DNA from: Flavobacterium sp. LC2016-23 | Lineage (GTDB): Bacteria > Bacteroidota > Bacteroidia > Flavobacteriales > Flavobacteriaceae | Assembly (NCBI RefSeq): GCF_009674775.1 | Contig: NZ_WKKE01000028.1 | Location: forward strand, 16,263-80,262 | Length of the DNA stretch: 64,000 bases | Reading direction: 5' to 3' | Shown: one piece after another, positions 26,390-34,796 of the stretch | How the letters are laid out: each line of letters opens with the position of its first letter | How positions within the stretch are numbered: the first letter of the stretch is position 1 | Program-made: the position numbers and the translations under genes | Notes under the pieces: generated by a model | The model's database searches: none | Seen by the model: the letters and a program-made list of their open reading frames with translations, nothing else | What the model was told of the DNA's origin: nothing

Positions 26390-28890
26390 TTTTTGGCTCT
26401 TCTTCTTATGCTATATTTAATTCCTTCAAACCACAATACTGATACGGAACCTGTCAAAAGACACAGAACCAGCTGAAAAAATGTAATCAGCTCAAAACTA
26501 AAAAGAGAACGCAAAAAGGGTATCGTAAATAAGGCTATAGTCAAAAGTGCGGTAACAGCCGTTATGACCGGAACCAAAATGTTTTTATATCGAAGAGTAA
26601 CCCACAAGGAGTAATAAAAAGACCGGTTAACAAGCGTAAGTACAACATTTGCCGTGATTAAAGTCAAAAATACCATGCTGCGTGTTATATTTTCTTCCAA
26701 TTTATTATATACGGACCACTGATAGACAAACAACAAGCCGAGGGTTATTGCAATTCCCTGAAGAATACTTATTGTCAGTTCCCCTGCATTAAAAAATGTT
26801 GAAGTTAGCGGCCTTGGTCCCCGCTGCATTGTATTTGCTTCTGCAGGTTCATTTTCATAAATTATAGAGCAGGTTGGTCCCATAATAAGTTCAAGCAGAA
26901 TAACATGAAGCGGACTGAATATATTGGGATAGAGCCATCCTAAAGCAAGCGGCAGGAAAACAATCAGAATGATGGGAATGTGGATGGATATAATATACTG
27001 AATCGCCTTTTTTAGGTTCGCATAAATTTTCCTTCCCATGGCGACAGCATCAACCATTTTAGAAAGATCATCTTCTACAAGAATAAGCGAAGCTGCATCT
27101 TTTGCTATCGAAGTCCCCTTATTCCCCATCGCAATACCTATGTGTGCTGCCTTGAGCGAAGGCCCGTCATTTACACCGTCTCCGGTCATGGCTACAATTT
27201 GTCCGTTTGCTTTCAAAGCATTTACAATTCGTAATTTCGCATCGGGGAACATTCGGCTAAATACATTAATATGCATTACTTTAGTTTGCAGTTCAGCATC
27301 GCTTAACTTCATGAGTTCATCTCCGGTAATGGATTTTTCAGAGCCCTCAAAACCAATTTCCTGAGCAATGGCATTTGTGGTTCGGGCATTATCACCCGTA
27401 ATAATCTTTACGCCTATTCCTGCAGTATAAAATGATTTTAAAACCTCGGTAATATTTTCTTTAGGAGGATCATAAAAAGCGACTAAACCTTTAAATGTAA
27501 ATGGAATTTCCTGCTGTTTTTCGGGATAACTATCGCCCTGAAGGCTACCCCCGGCAACACCAAGCACCCTGTAACCGTTGCCTGCTAATTTATTCATGGC
27601 GTCTGTTACTATTTCTTTTTCCTGAGCTGAAAGACGGCAAACTTCCAGAATAGCCTCCGGCGCTCCTTTTGCAGCAATAATACGATGGCCTCCTGTATCT
27701 TCAAATACATGGGTCATCATGGGAGGTTTGCCGGACAAAGGATATTCATGGACCATTTTAAAAAAGACAGTCAGGTCCTTATTCGTAAATTTTTTATAAG
27801 TCGTATGAAGTGCCATTTCCATAGGATCAAAAGCAATTGGCTCGCTTGCCCACATTGCGGTTGTAAGCAGTTCTTCCGTTTCTTTTGATTCTTTGAAAGT
27901 GTCTGCCGCTGCTTCTAAGCCCGAAGGCAGGTAAAGTCTTGCCAGTTTCATTTTGTTCTGTGTGATGGTTCCGGTTTTATCGGTGCAAATCACCGTCGCA
28001 CTGCCTAATGTTTCTACTGTTTTCATTTGTTTCACTACAATCCCCATCTTCATGAGCCTGCGGGCTCCCAATGCCATAAATGTGGTAAAGGCTACCGGAA
28101 TTTCTTCGGGCAAAATACTCATGGCCAGCGTAAGAGCCATTAAAAGACTTTCCAGGACATTCCCTACTCTTGAATAGTTGATTCCCCAAACCAGAATAAA
28201 CACTAATGCTCCCGAAAAAACCATTTTCTTTATAAAATTACCAATCTGGAGTTCTAACGGGGTTTTCTCCTCTGCAATAGCTTCAAGACTGCTGCCTATT
28301 TTACCCAGTCGTGTTTCGTTTCCAATGGCAGTAATTTTAACTATAGCCAGGCCGCTCACAACGGTAGTTCCGGAAAAAACAACAGGATTTTCATTGTCCT
28401 TGTCCTTGAAAACCGCCATTGCCTCACCGGTAAGAATCGATTCATTTACCGAGAAATCATTCGAACTCATAATAGAGCCGTCTGCCGGAACCAGACCGCC
28501 TTCTTCTATAATGACCAAATCTCCCGCCACAATGTCCTGCGTTTTGATATTTTGCTGCTGCCCGCCGCGAATCACTTTACACAAAGGCTGTGTAAATTCC
28601 TGTAATTTTGCCAGCGCATTCTGGCTCCTTTTTTCCTGATAAAGTGAAATGGCTACGATCAATAGAATCGAAACGGAAAGAAATACTGCATCGCTGTATT
28701 GCTTATTGATAAAATAGATTCCTGAAGCCACGAGCAATAAGAGAACCATTGGTTCTGCAAAAATGCTTTTTAGAAAAGCCAAAAACCTGTTTTCTTTTTT
28801 GTAATTATAGGTATTACTTCCTAAAAGCTTCCGTGAATCGATTACCTCATCAAAAGTTAATCCTGTTAATTCCTCTTCTTTTGTGTTCAT
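26386..28890 (-). CDS. P2-type cation-transporting ATPase (Ca-ATPase-like)
   Basis: An 834-residue inner-membrane pump. Seen are TGEA (154-157), membrane motif PEEIP (261-265) in M4, phosphorylation site CTDKTGT (Asp304), KGAPEAI in the nucleotide domain, TGDGVNDGPSLK in the hinge and a C-terminal bundle of about six helices. PEEIP in place of the PEGLP of classical SERCA pumps leaves the ion uncertain. The N-terminal cation-ATPase segment is short. Mycobacterial CtpF, of the DosR hypoxia regulon, is a family relative. It lies 93 bp downstream of osmC on the same strand and probably shares its promoter. Confidence 0.9.
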   Translation of the reverse strand: MNTKEEELTGLTFDEVIDSRKLLGSNTYNYKKENRFLAFLKSIFAEPMVLLLLVASGIYFINKQYSDAVFLSVSILLIVAISLYQEKRSQNALAKLQEFTQPLCKVIRGGQQQNIKTQDIVAGDLVIIEEGGLVPADGSIMSSNDFSVNESILTGEAMAVFKDKDNENPVVFSGTTVVSGLAIVKITAIGNETRLGKIGSSLEAIAEEKTPLELQIGNFIKKMVFSGALVFILVWGINYSRVGNVLESLLMALTLAMSILPEEIPVAFTTFMALGARRLMKMGIVVKQMKTVETLGSATVICTDKTGTITQNKMKLARLYLPSGLEAAADTFKESKETEELLTTAMWASEPIAFDPMEMALHTTYKKFTNKDLTVFFKMVHEYPLSGKPPMMTHVFEDTGGHRIIAAKGAPEAILEVCRLSAQEKEIVTDAMNKLAGNGYRVLGVAGGSLQGDSYPEKQQEIPFTFKGLVAFYDPPKENITEVLKSFYTAGIGVKIITGDNARTTNAIAQEIGFEGSEKSITGDELMKLSDAELQTKVMHINVFSRMFPDAKLRIVNALKANGQIVAMTGDGVNDGPSLKAAHIGIAMGNKGTSIAKDAASLILVEDDLSKMVDAVAMGRKIYANLKKAIQYIISIHIPIILIVFLPLALGWLYPNIFSPLHVILLELIMGPTCSIIYENEPAEANTMQRGPRPLTSTFFNAGELTISILQGIAITLGLLFVYQWSVYNKLEENITRSMVFLTLITANVVLTLVNRSFYYSLWVTLRYKNILVPVITAVTALLTIALFTIPFLRSLFSFELITFFQLVLCLLTGSVSVLWFEGIKYSIRRRAKN

Positions 28891-28983
28891 AGCATCTTTT
28901 AGGTAAATAAGGTTTATAGTAATTTAAAGGTAAAAAAATAGTTTTTTGCGTAAAAACAGGCTTTAAACTGAAAAGAGAAATCA

Positions 28984-29424
28984 TTACTCTTCTACCCGAA
29001 CCGATGGAAACAGGTGAAGTCTCACTTTTAAAGCTTTCACAACCAAACAATGCTCCTTGCAGACAGAAAAAAGTTTCAAAGTCCTGTTGATCTGATTTCG
29101 TTCTGAAATAGTTACTACCGGTCTGATTACAATATCCGTAATCTCTGAAAATTCATCAGATATAAGGAAAGATGCACGTGCTGTACTCTTAAAGCTTTTA
29201 AATTTAATCCTTTTATTTTTTGCTGTCCTAAAAAATGATGTCATATAAGAACTTTCTATCGAAGCAATAAATAAATGCTCTGCTGACCATACATCGCCAT
29301 TTAGTTTTTGTAAACACGAAGACGGTGCCAATTCTATTGCATTGTTAAAAACCAGGGCACTTAGCTTTGCGTTCTGATTCTCCTGCCAATTTAAATCTAC
29401 CTGATATTCCTGTGAAGTCTCCAT
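28984..29424 (-). CDS. OsmC family protein lacking the first catalytic Cys
   Basis: A 146-residue protein with the OsmC fold pattern: an N-terminal beta part, then SAEHLFIASIESSYMTSFF where active peroxidases have a Cys (here Ser58/Ser59), and a later CKEHCLVVKAL (Cys122, Cys126) where the second Cys normally sits. Peroxide reduction through the normal Cys pair is therefore doubtful. It could bind a ligand or use another Cys (Cys37 is also present). It is the first gene of the unit with the P-type ATPase and has an FNR-type promoter. Confidence 0.8.
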   Translation of the reverse strand: METSQEYQVDLNWQENQNAKLSALVFNNAIELAPSSCLQKLNGDVWSAEHLFIASIESSYMTSFFRTAKNKRIKFKSFKSTARASFLISDEFSEITDIVIRPVVTISERNQINRTLKLFSVCKEHCLVVKALKVRLHLFPSVRVEE

Positions 29425-29493
29425 AAAATGTTTTTAGTAAAACCGTTTTTTAAATCTGGCAATAAAGTGATTTCAGCAATGGCAGATACTAAG

Positions 29494-29536
29494 CTAAATT
29501 AGTTTATCGCGGAGTGAAACAATATGATATGCATCA
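29494..29536 (-). promoter_or_regulatory. FNR/FixK-type promoter P5 (osmC-ATPase unit)
   Basis: TGATATGCATCA at 29525-29536 with the minus-strand -7-like box TAATTTAG at 29501-29494, 29.5 bp from the site centre. The predicted leader is about 65 nt. Confidence 0.65.
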
Positions 29537-29567
29537 CATTATGCTAAAAACATATTTCAACAGAAAC

Positions 29568-29610
29568 TGATCTATATCATTTTTATTTTCAATGTTTTAA
29601 TAGAATTTTA
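29568..29610 (+). promoter_or_regulatory. FNR/FixK-type promoter P6 (GSP17M-BON-Usp unit)
   Basis: TGATCTATATCA at 29568-29579. The weak -7-like element GAATTTTA at 29603-29610 lies in the same 29.5-bp register. The divergent site of P5 is 43 bp away, about four helical turns. The remaining sequence of this 309-bp gap is AT-rich without genes. Confidence 0.55.
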
Positions 29611-29733
29611 CCATACAAATCTAAAGTTCTTTTTAACATATTTTCATCATTTTATCTAATTAATACTTATAAAAAATACTACAATACAAGAAAGCTTCAT
29701 TCCAAAACTTACAATAACAAAAAATACAAAGTC

Positions 29734-30261
29734 ATGGAAAATCAAAAACTATTTGTAGCAAATTATAAAACACTGCAACAAGCCGAAGATGCTATCATAA
29801 AACTTAAAAAAAGCGGTTATGATATTACAAAACTTTCTATAATGGGAACTGATTGTTATACAGAGCAAAGTGTACTAGGATATTTTAACATTTATGACAA
29901 AATGGAAAAATGGAGTACCGTGGGACTATTGGCTATTGGGCTTTGTGGCCTTTTATTCGGATTATTTTTCCTTTTCAACTTCAACGTAAGTCTTCCTTAT
30001 TTTAAAATCCCAATTATATACGCATGTGCGGCGATACTTCTGGTAGCTTCCCTGCCTTTAATTATTATGGGATTTTCAAAAGAGAAGTCCATTACGTACA
30101 AAACAGAAGTAAAGGCTCGAAAATTTATGCTGGTGGCCCAGGAGAGTAATGCAAAAATTGAAGTAATACAAAACATATTACAAATTCATGTTCCTAAAGA
30201 AAATTCACTGGCCGAGCAACAAAACAGGATGCTTTTAGAGAGCGAAAGTTTCGAATTATAG
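29734..30261 (+). CDS. GSP17M-like membrane stress protein
   Basis: A 175-residue protein whose start (LFVANYKTLQQAEDAIIKLKKSGYDITKLSIMG) matches the N-terminal domain of general stress protein 17M. Two membrane segments (about 68-88 and 96-116) follow, then a cytoplasmic tail. Function unknown. It heads a plus-strand series of five genes (GSP17M-like, BON, two membrane proteins, Usp) with gaps of 35-95 bp. Confidence 0.75.
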   Translation: MENQKLFVANYKTLQQAEDAIIKLKKSGYDITKLSIMGTDCYTEQSVLGYFNIYDKMEKWSTVGLLAIGLCGLLFGLFFLFNFNVSLPYFKIPIIYACAAILLVASLPLIIMGFSKEKSITYKTEVKARKFMLVAQESNAKIEVIQNILQIHVPKENSLAEQQNRMLLESESFEL

Positions 30262-30315
30262 TAAAAATTTCAAATCAGCGTAATTTAAGTACCCAACTAT
30301 TTAAATAAAAACATC

Positions 30316-30984
30316 ATGAAAACAAATGAAGAATTACAAAAAGACGTGCAAAACGCGATTAAATGGGAGCCACAGCTGCATGCAGCTGAAATTGGTGTAA
30401 CTGCCAAGGAAGGTGTTATAACCCTTATGGGAACAGTTAATGCCTACTACAAAAAACTGGAGGCCGAAAATGCTGCCAAAAATGTAGATGGCGTAAAAGC
30501 AGTGGTCCAGGAAATAGAGGTCAGATATTCCAATAGCCCGAAGTCAGACGAAGATATTGCCAATGATGTACTAAAAGCCTTAAAAGATAACTGGTCTGTA
30601 CCTGATGATAAAATTCAGGTAAAAGTTGAAGAGGGATGGATTACCCTTGAAGGTCAGGTGACCTGGAACTATCAAAAGGAGGCTGCAGATCAAGCAGTAA
30701 TTTACCTTCCGGGTGTTAAAGGACTCACCAATCATATCATGATAAAAGCAGAAATACAAAATGAGATTGATAAAAAAAATGTTCAAAGAGCACTAGCCAG
30801 CAACTGGGCCCTGCATTCTGAAAACATTTTTATTAAGGTAGACGGAACAGAAGTTACTTTAACAGGATCGGTATCCTCTATTTATCAAAAAGATTTAGCC
30901 GAAAAGATAGTCTGGAAAACCCCCGGCATCTGGTCAGTAAATAATCAGCTTGTTGTAGAACATAAATATGCCATCTCCGAGTAA
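30316..30984 (+). CDS. Three-BON-domain protein
   Basis: A 222-residue protein with three BON repeats (about 1-73, 76-148, 150-222). Each has a V.V..G.ITL.G.V pattern followed by a helix and V..V.G (for example EGWITLEGQVTWNYQKEAA). There is no signal peptide, so it is cytoplasmic, unlike periplasmic OsmY. BON domains bind lipids or small ligands such as K+ (Kbp). Two paralogues lie on the minus strand at 34.1-35.5 kb, at the other end of the island. The starts KTNEELQKDVQNAIKWEPQL and KKSNDVLHKEVVEAINWEPL show they are close relatives. Confidence 0.9.
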   Translation: MKTNEELQKDVQNAIKWEPQLHAAEIGVTAKEGVITLMGTVNAYYKKLEAENAAKNVDGVKAVVQEIEVRYSNSPKSDEDIANDVLKALKDNWSVPDDKIQVKVEEGWITLEGQVTWNYQKEAADQAVIYLPGVKGLTNHIMIKAEIQNEIDKKNVQRALASNWALHSENIFIKVDGTEVTLTGSVSSIYQKDLAEKIVWKTPGIWSVNNQLVVEHKYAISE

Positions 30985-31077
30985 TTAAAGAAGAGAGAGT
31001 TGCTCCTCCCTTCTTTTTAGCTGGAAAGCAGTAAAAGATTCGTTTTATTTTAACCAATCCTATAAATTTTAAATATT

Positions 31078-31242
31078 ATGGAACCAAGCTGGATCATATT
31101 AACCTTTACCGGTATTATCGTATTAATTATGATGGTTTACCTTTTGACACAAAACAGAAAAGACAGAAAAGCCTACGAGAGAGATTTAAACAGACCTCTG
31201 CATCCTTACGAAGAAGAATCTGAAGTAAATGATATTGAATAA
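31078..31242 (+). CDS. Small single-span membrane protein (54 aa)
   Basis: A short gene of 54 codons from ATG 31078 in a gap that would otherwise be empty. An N-terminal helix (residues 5-24, WIILTFTGIIVLIMMVYLL) is followed by a charged cytosolic tail NRKDRKAYERDLNRPLHPYE. The helix plus (R/K)-rich plus NxPL layout recalls CcoQ/FixQ, the small subunit of cbb3 oxidase, but the match is loose and no ccoNOP genes are nearby. It lies 93 bp after the BON gene and 37 bp before the next membrane protein. Confidence 0.6.
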   Translation: MEPSWIILTFTGIIVLIMMVYLLTQNRKDRKAYERDLNRPLHPYEEESEVNDIE

Positions 31243-31279
31243 CAGAATTGCCTTTATAATTTTTGATAAATAGTAAAAA

Positions 31280-31759
31280 ATGAAAAACCTGATACTTTAC
31301 ATCGCATTTTTAATAAGTGCAACGCTGTTATTTATGAATCGCTATACGGATTTGTATATTAATAATTCTATAGTGCATTTTATACTTTTAGTACTAGCAT
31401 CAATTACATTTATTTTTATTCTGGGACAGGCATTTGGAAAATTAAAAACAACAAAATCAAAGTTATTTACAATAGTAATAATCGGGATTGTCTGTTTTAT
31501 ACATTCCTTTTTAACCTGGGGCGGTGACTGGAAAACACAAACGATTCTCTACAGGAATATATCTAATGATAACAGAACAGTAGAATTCCAGATGAGAGGT
31601 GACCGTTTTTCCTTTGGCTATAAAAAACGCATTATAAACCGTCTCAAATTAGTGCCGGGATTTGACTGGACGACTGCTATTGATACCGCTGCTATAAATC
31701 ACAAAGAATGGCAAAAACAAAACATTTATGTAAATGAAATGCAATTTGCTTCAAAATAA
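31280..31759 (+). CDS. Hypothetical membrane protein
   Basis: A 159-residue protein with three predicted membrane segments (about 3-18, 31-51, 62-79) and a C-terminal soluble half with DNRTVEFQMRGDRFSFGYKKR and LVPGFDWTTAID. I do not recognise the family. Its position inside the GSP17M-BON-Usp series suggests a role in the same stress response. Confidence 0.7.
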   Translation: MKNLILYIAFLISATLLFMNRYTDLYINNSIVHFILLVLASITFIFILGQAFGKLKTTKSKLFTIVIIGIVCFIHSFLTWGGDWKTQTILYRNISNDNRTVEFQMRGDRFSFGYKKRIINRLKLVPGFDWTTAIDTAAINHKEWQKQNIYVNEMQFASK

Positions 31760-31828
31760 TTGCCTCAGGATTTATTTATTTCAAATTCAAAAAACACAGG
31801 GCATCTGCAACACGAAAAGAACAGAAAG

Positions 31829-32659
31829 ATGAAAAAAATACTCGTTACAACTGACTTATCTTACAACTCTAAAACAGCGGCACGCTTTGCCATACAACTT
31901 GCTTCTCAGGCTTCCTATGAACTTACATTTCTTTACATTAACACTTCATTTATTATTGACCCTTTTTCAGCCGTTACGTTTGTAGGTCTTCCTGAACCCG
32001 ACACTAAACTACAAGAGCAAAGCCTTATGAAATTCGTAAAGACACTATACAGACAAACTGGTAAACAACCCGGTAAAATAAATTATATAGCCGAGAATAA
32101 ATTAGACGTAAATGAAGCTATTCTTGAATGTGCACGAAAAATCAAGGCCGATTATATCTGTATGGGTACAAGAGGCGGCGGCCTGGCGAATAAATTATTA
32201 GGAAGTCATACCAATAAAATTTTACATGATTCTCCGGTTCCGGTTCTGGTTGTACCCAAATATTACAGGATGAAAAAATTAAACTCTGTGCTGTATCCTT
32301 CTGATATTGAAAATATAAATACAGAATTGCCAATGATTAAAAAGTTTGCCGCAGCATTCGACGCCCCCATTGCAGTTTATCATTATGATTATTTTACAGA
32401 CGAGGACGAGATCCATAAAGAATTAAATAAAATAGCACACAAATTCAAATCAGAGAAGGTGTCCTTTTATTTTAAAAAATTAAATCCTGAAGTATCCTTA
32501 TTACGTCACTTGCAGATTGATATTATAAAAACCAGGCCCTCCATCATTACAATGTTTGCCAAAGCAGACAGAAGCTGGTTTGAACAGCTTTTTCAATCCC
32601 TTAAAACCTCTGAAAAAGGCTTTGATACCAAAACTCCAATGCTCGTATTTAGAAAATAA
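31829..32659 (+). CDS. Universal stress protein, two UspA domains
   Basis: A 276-residue protein starting MKKILVTTDLSYNSKTAARFA. The first domain contains the ATP-binding loop GTRGGGLANKLLGSHT (G-2x-G-9x-GS pattern) and the closing PVPVLVVPKYY. The second domain (from about 150) is degenerate. The ATG at 31829 is preferred over a TTG at 31760 because it matches the Usp start and has a purine-rich stretch before it. It is the last gene of the series, followed by a strong hairpin. Confidence 0.9.
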   Translation: MKKILVTTDLSYNSKTAARFAIQLASQASYELTFLYINTSFIIDPFSAVTFVGLPEPDTKLQEQSLMKFVKTLYRQTGKQPGKINYIAENKLDVNEAILECARKIKADYICMGTRGGGLANKLLGSHTNKILHDSPVPVLVVPKYYRMKKLNSVLYPSDIENINTELPMIKKFAAAFDAPIAVYHYDYFTDEDEIHKELNKIAHKFKSEKVSFYFKKLNPEVSLLRHLQIDIIKTRPSIITMFAKADRSWFEQLFQSLKTSEKGFDTKTPMLVFRK

Positions 32660-32707
32660 ATAATTGGCCTGAAAATCAGTTTTTCGCAGATTTCCAGGCC
32701 AATTATT
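32659..32707. terminator. Bidirectional terminator between usp and the lipoprotein gene
   Basis: Perfect 13-bp arms AATAATTGGCCTG and CAGGCCAATTATT enclose a 23-nt loop. The stem overlaps the usp stop codon region, with A/T runs on both sides. It lies between convergent genes. Confidence 0.8.
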
Positions 32708-32777
32708 ATTCAATTGCTAAACAAAGTCCAATGGCAATTTTATTTTTATTTTATCGTTTGTAAACAACCAGACGTAA

Positions 32778-33224
32778 TTAAGGCACATCAAACTCCTGGA
32801 ATTCACACAAAGCAGCTTCAAGTTTGAGTTTTTCCTGCAAATAATCTAATTTAAGTGAATCTAAAGTATGAACAACTGATGAATCAAAATTTTCCGTAGT
32901 GGTTTCATAATCCTTAATATAATTCACCTTCTTTTTAAATTGATCAAGATGATACCGGGCTTCATACAGTCTTTTTTCTGCTTTATTGTTTTGCCCTTTT
33001 ATTTCCATGACTTGTTCTTGCTGGTTAATAATTAATTCTGCAGATGTGATTATACTATCGGACTCTTTGTTAAGCGAAGACCACTTTCTAAGCGTTTGCT
33101 GCTCGATATTTTTGACTGCCATTACTGAATCTGAATCAGCTATATCTTCAATTAACGAACTTTTATCCTGACAGGAATATAACAATAATGTTATAACACC
33201 TAAAATACTAAATTTTGATTTCAT
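32778..33224 (-). CDS. Hypothetical lipoprotein with coiled-coil character
   Basis: A 148-residue protein with a lipoprotein signal ending in the lipobox LYSC (Cys18). The mature part is helical and rich in Lys, Glu and Gln (EQQTLRKWSSLNKESDS, QVMEIKGQNNKAEKRLYEAR), as expected for a coiled coil anchored to the periplasmic or outer membrane. No family recognised. It is convergent with usp. Confidence 0.75.
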   Translation of the reverse strand: MKSKFSILGVITLLLYSCQDKSSLIEDIADSDSVMAVKNIEQQTLRKWSSLNKESDSIITSAELIINQQEQVMEIKGQNNKAEKRLYEARYHLDQFKKKVNYIKDYETTTENFDSSVVHTLDSLKLDYLQEKLKLEAALCEFQEFDVP

Positions 33225-33399
33225 AGTTTTTACTTTAAATTCTGATGTTTTATATTTCCGTGTTTAAATATCAAAATGCATTCTGCCAGACAGATGCAAA
33301 AGTAACCCCTTGCTTAGATGACCATCATTTTTTGGAAAAAGCAACCTCTTTACCAGAACGGATCAAAAAATAATAACGACTTAAAAACATCAATAAAGA

Positions 33400-34119
33400 T
33401 TAAGGCCTAAATTTTGGTTTGAGACCATAATGTTTAATACTATGTTCCATGATAAAAAGTCTTGCTTCTTCGATATCATCTGTTATCATAAATAATTTTG
33501 CATCAGAATCATTTATAGTACCCTGCCGTTTCATGTGATTAATATGTTCAATCAGTGCTTTATGATATTCTGTATTGAATATAATAATCGGAAAGTTTTT
33601 AATCTTTCCGGTCTGTACAAGTGTAAGCGCTTCAAAATATTCATCCAGTGTTCCAAAACCTCCCGGCATGACCACAAAGGCAAAGGAATATTTTACTAAA
33701 AGTATCTTGCGAATAAAAAAATGTTTTGCCACTACCCAGCGGTCAAGATAAGAATTTGGCATCTGATCAACCGGAAGTTTAATATTACACCCTACAGATT
33801 TGCCGCCAACCTGCTTTGCTCCCCGGTTTGCCGCTTCCATAAGACCAGGTCCACCGCCTGTCATTATTGTAAAACCAAGTTTGGCATATTCGCCGGCCGC
33901 TTTCCTGGTAAAATCATAATAAGGATGATCTTCTTTAAAACGGGCAGATCCGAAAAAAGTAATACAAGGACCAATGGTGTATAGTTTTCTAAAGCACCTT
34001 ATCAGTTCCCATAGAGTAACTATTATAAATTTCAGCTCGGTAAACCTCGATTGCGGACCTTCTAAAAACTGAATTTCAGACTTATCCATTTGAGTTTTTG
34101 CGCTATCAGAATTTAACAT
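33400..34119 (-). CDS. LOG family protein (Rossmann-fold nucleotide phosphoribohydrolase)
   Basis: A 239-residue cytoplasmic protein with the LOG signatures GGGPGLMEAANRGA and PGGFGTLDEYFE. Family enzymes release bases from nucleoside 5'-monophosphates, including cytokinin activation in plants and nucleotide salvage in bacteria. The start overlaps the BON gene upstream by 7 bp, so the two are translationally coupled. It closes the BON-BON-LOG unit. Confidence 0.92.
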   Translation of the reverse strand: MLNSDSAKTQMDKSEIQFLEGPQSRFTELKFIIVTLWELIRCFRKLYTIGPCITFFGSARFKEDHPYYDFTRKAAGEYAKLGFTIMTGGGPGLMEAANRGAKQVGGKSVGCNIKLPVDQMPNSYLDRWVVAKHFFIRKILLVKYSFAFVVMPGGFGTLDEYFEALTLVQTGKIKNFPIIIFNTEYHKALIEHINHMKRQGTINDSDAKLFMITDDIEEARLFIMEHSIKHYGLKPKFRP

Positions 34120-34784
34120 AGATAAGGCTGCTCCAGGTTGACTTTTAAATGATTGATTACTTTTATTACTCCGGGAGTTTTATACGCTATTCTTTCCGCT
34201 TCTTCTTTTTGAAAAACAGAACCCACTGTTCCTGATAACTGAACTGTTGCACCGACCACCTGAATATTTATTTCATCCATATCAAAAGCCCAGTGTCTTT
34301 GCAGTGCTTTCTCCAGCAATTCTTTTTCTACCTGATCCGAAAGTTCTCTTTTAAGTTTAATATTATTGGTAACCCCTCTTATTCCTTTTTGATTTCCTGC
34401 CAGCTCACAGGCAATATCCCGCTGAAAATTCCAGGGCAATATTCCCTCAAGTGTAACCCAGCCTTTTTCGACCGTTATGGTTACAGCCCCTTTTGGAACG
34501 ATATGGTTTTCCTTAAAATTACGTACAAGCTGTCTGGCAAGCTGCTGATCTGAAACAACAGCTGATTTTTCAAATACCACCTGAATTTCATCGACAATTG
34601 CCGCTACCCCTTTTATTTTCTTTGCAGCATGCAGGGCTTCTGATTTTTTTACCAGTGCGTTCACATTTCCAGTCAGGGTAACTATTCCGTCTTTCACAAT
34701 AACACCAATTTCTGCAGCATGTAACAGCGGTTCAAATTTAATTGCTTCCTGTACCTCCCTTTGCAAAATTTCATTACTTTTCAT
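34113..34784 (-). CDS. Three-BON-domain protein
   Basis: A 223-residue cytoplasmic paralogue of the plus-strand BON protein, with three BON repeats (DGIVTLTGNVNALVKKSEA, KGWVTLEGILPWNFQRDIA and a last one with VVGATVQLSGTVGSV). It sits 12 bp after the other minus-strand BON gene and overlaps the LOG gene. The start KSNEILQREVQEAIKFEPLL is shared with its paralogues. Confidence 0.9.
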   Translation of the reverse strand: MKSNEILQREVQEAIKFEPLLHAAEIGVIVKDGIVTLTGNVNALVKKSEALHAAKKIKGVAAIVDEIQVVFEKSAVVSDQQLARQLVRNFKENHIVPKGAVTITVEKGWVTLEGILPWNFQRDIACELAGNQKGIRGVTNNIKLKRELSDQVEKELLEKALQRHWAFDMDEINIQVVGATVQLSGTVGSVFQKEEAERIAYKTPGVIKVINHLKVNLEQPYLC

Positions 34785-34796
34785 AGCTGTGTCTTA

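Noticed and set aside
28178..28639. 153-codon plus-strand frame opposite the P-type ATPase
   Set aside because: Shadow frame of a gene with all catalytic motifs.
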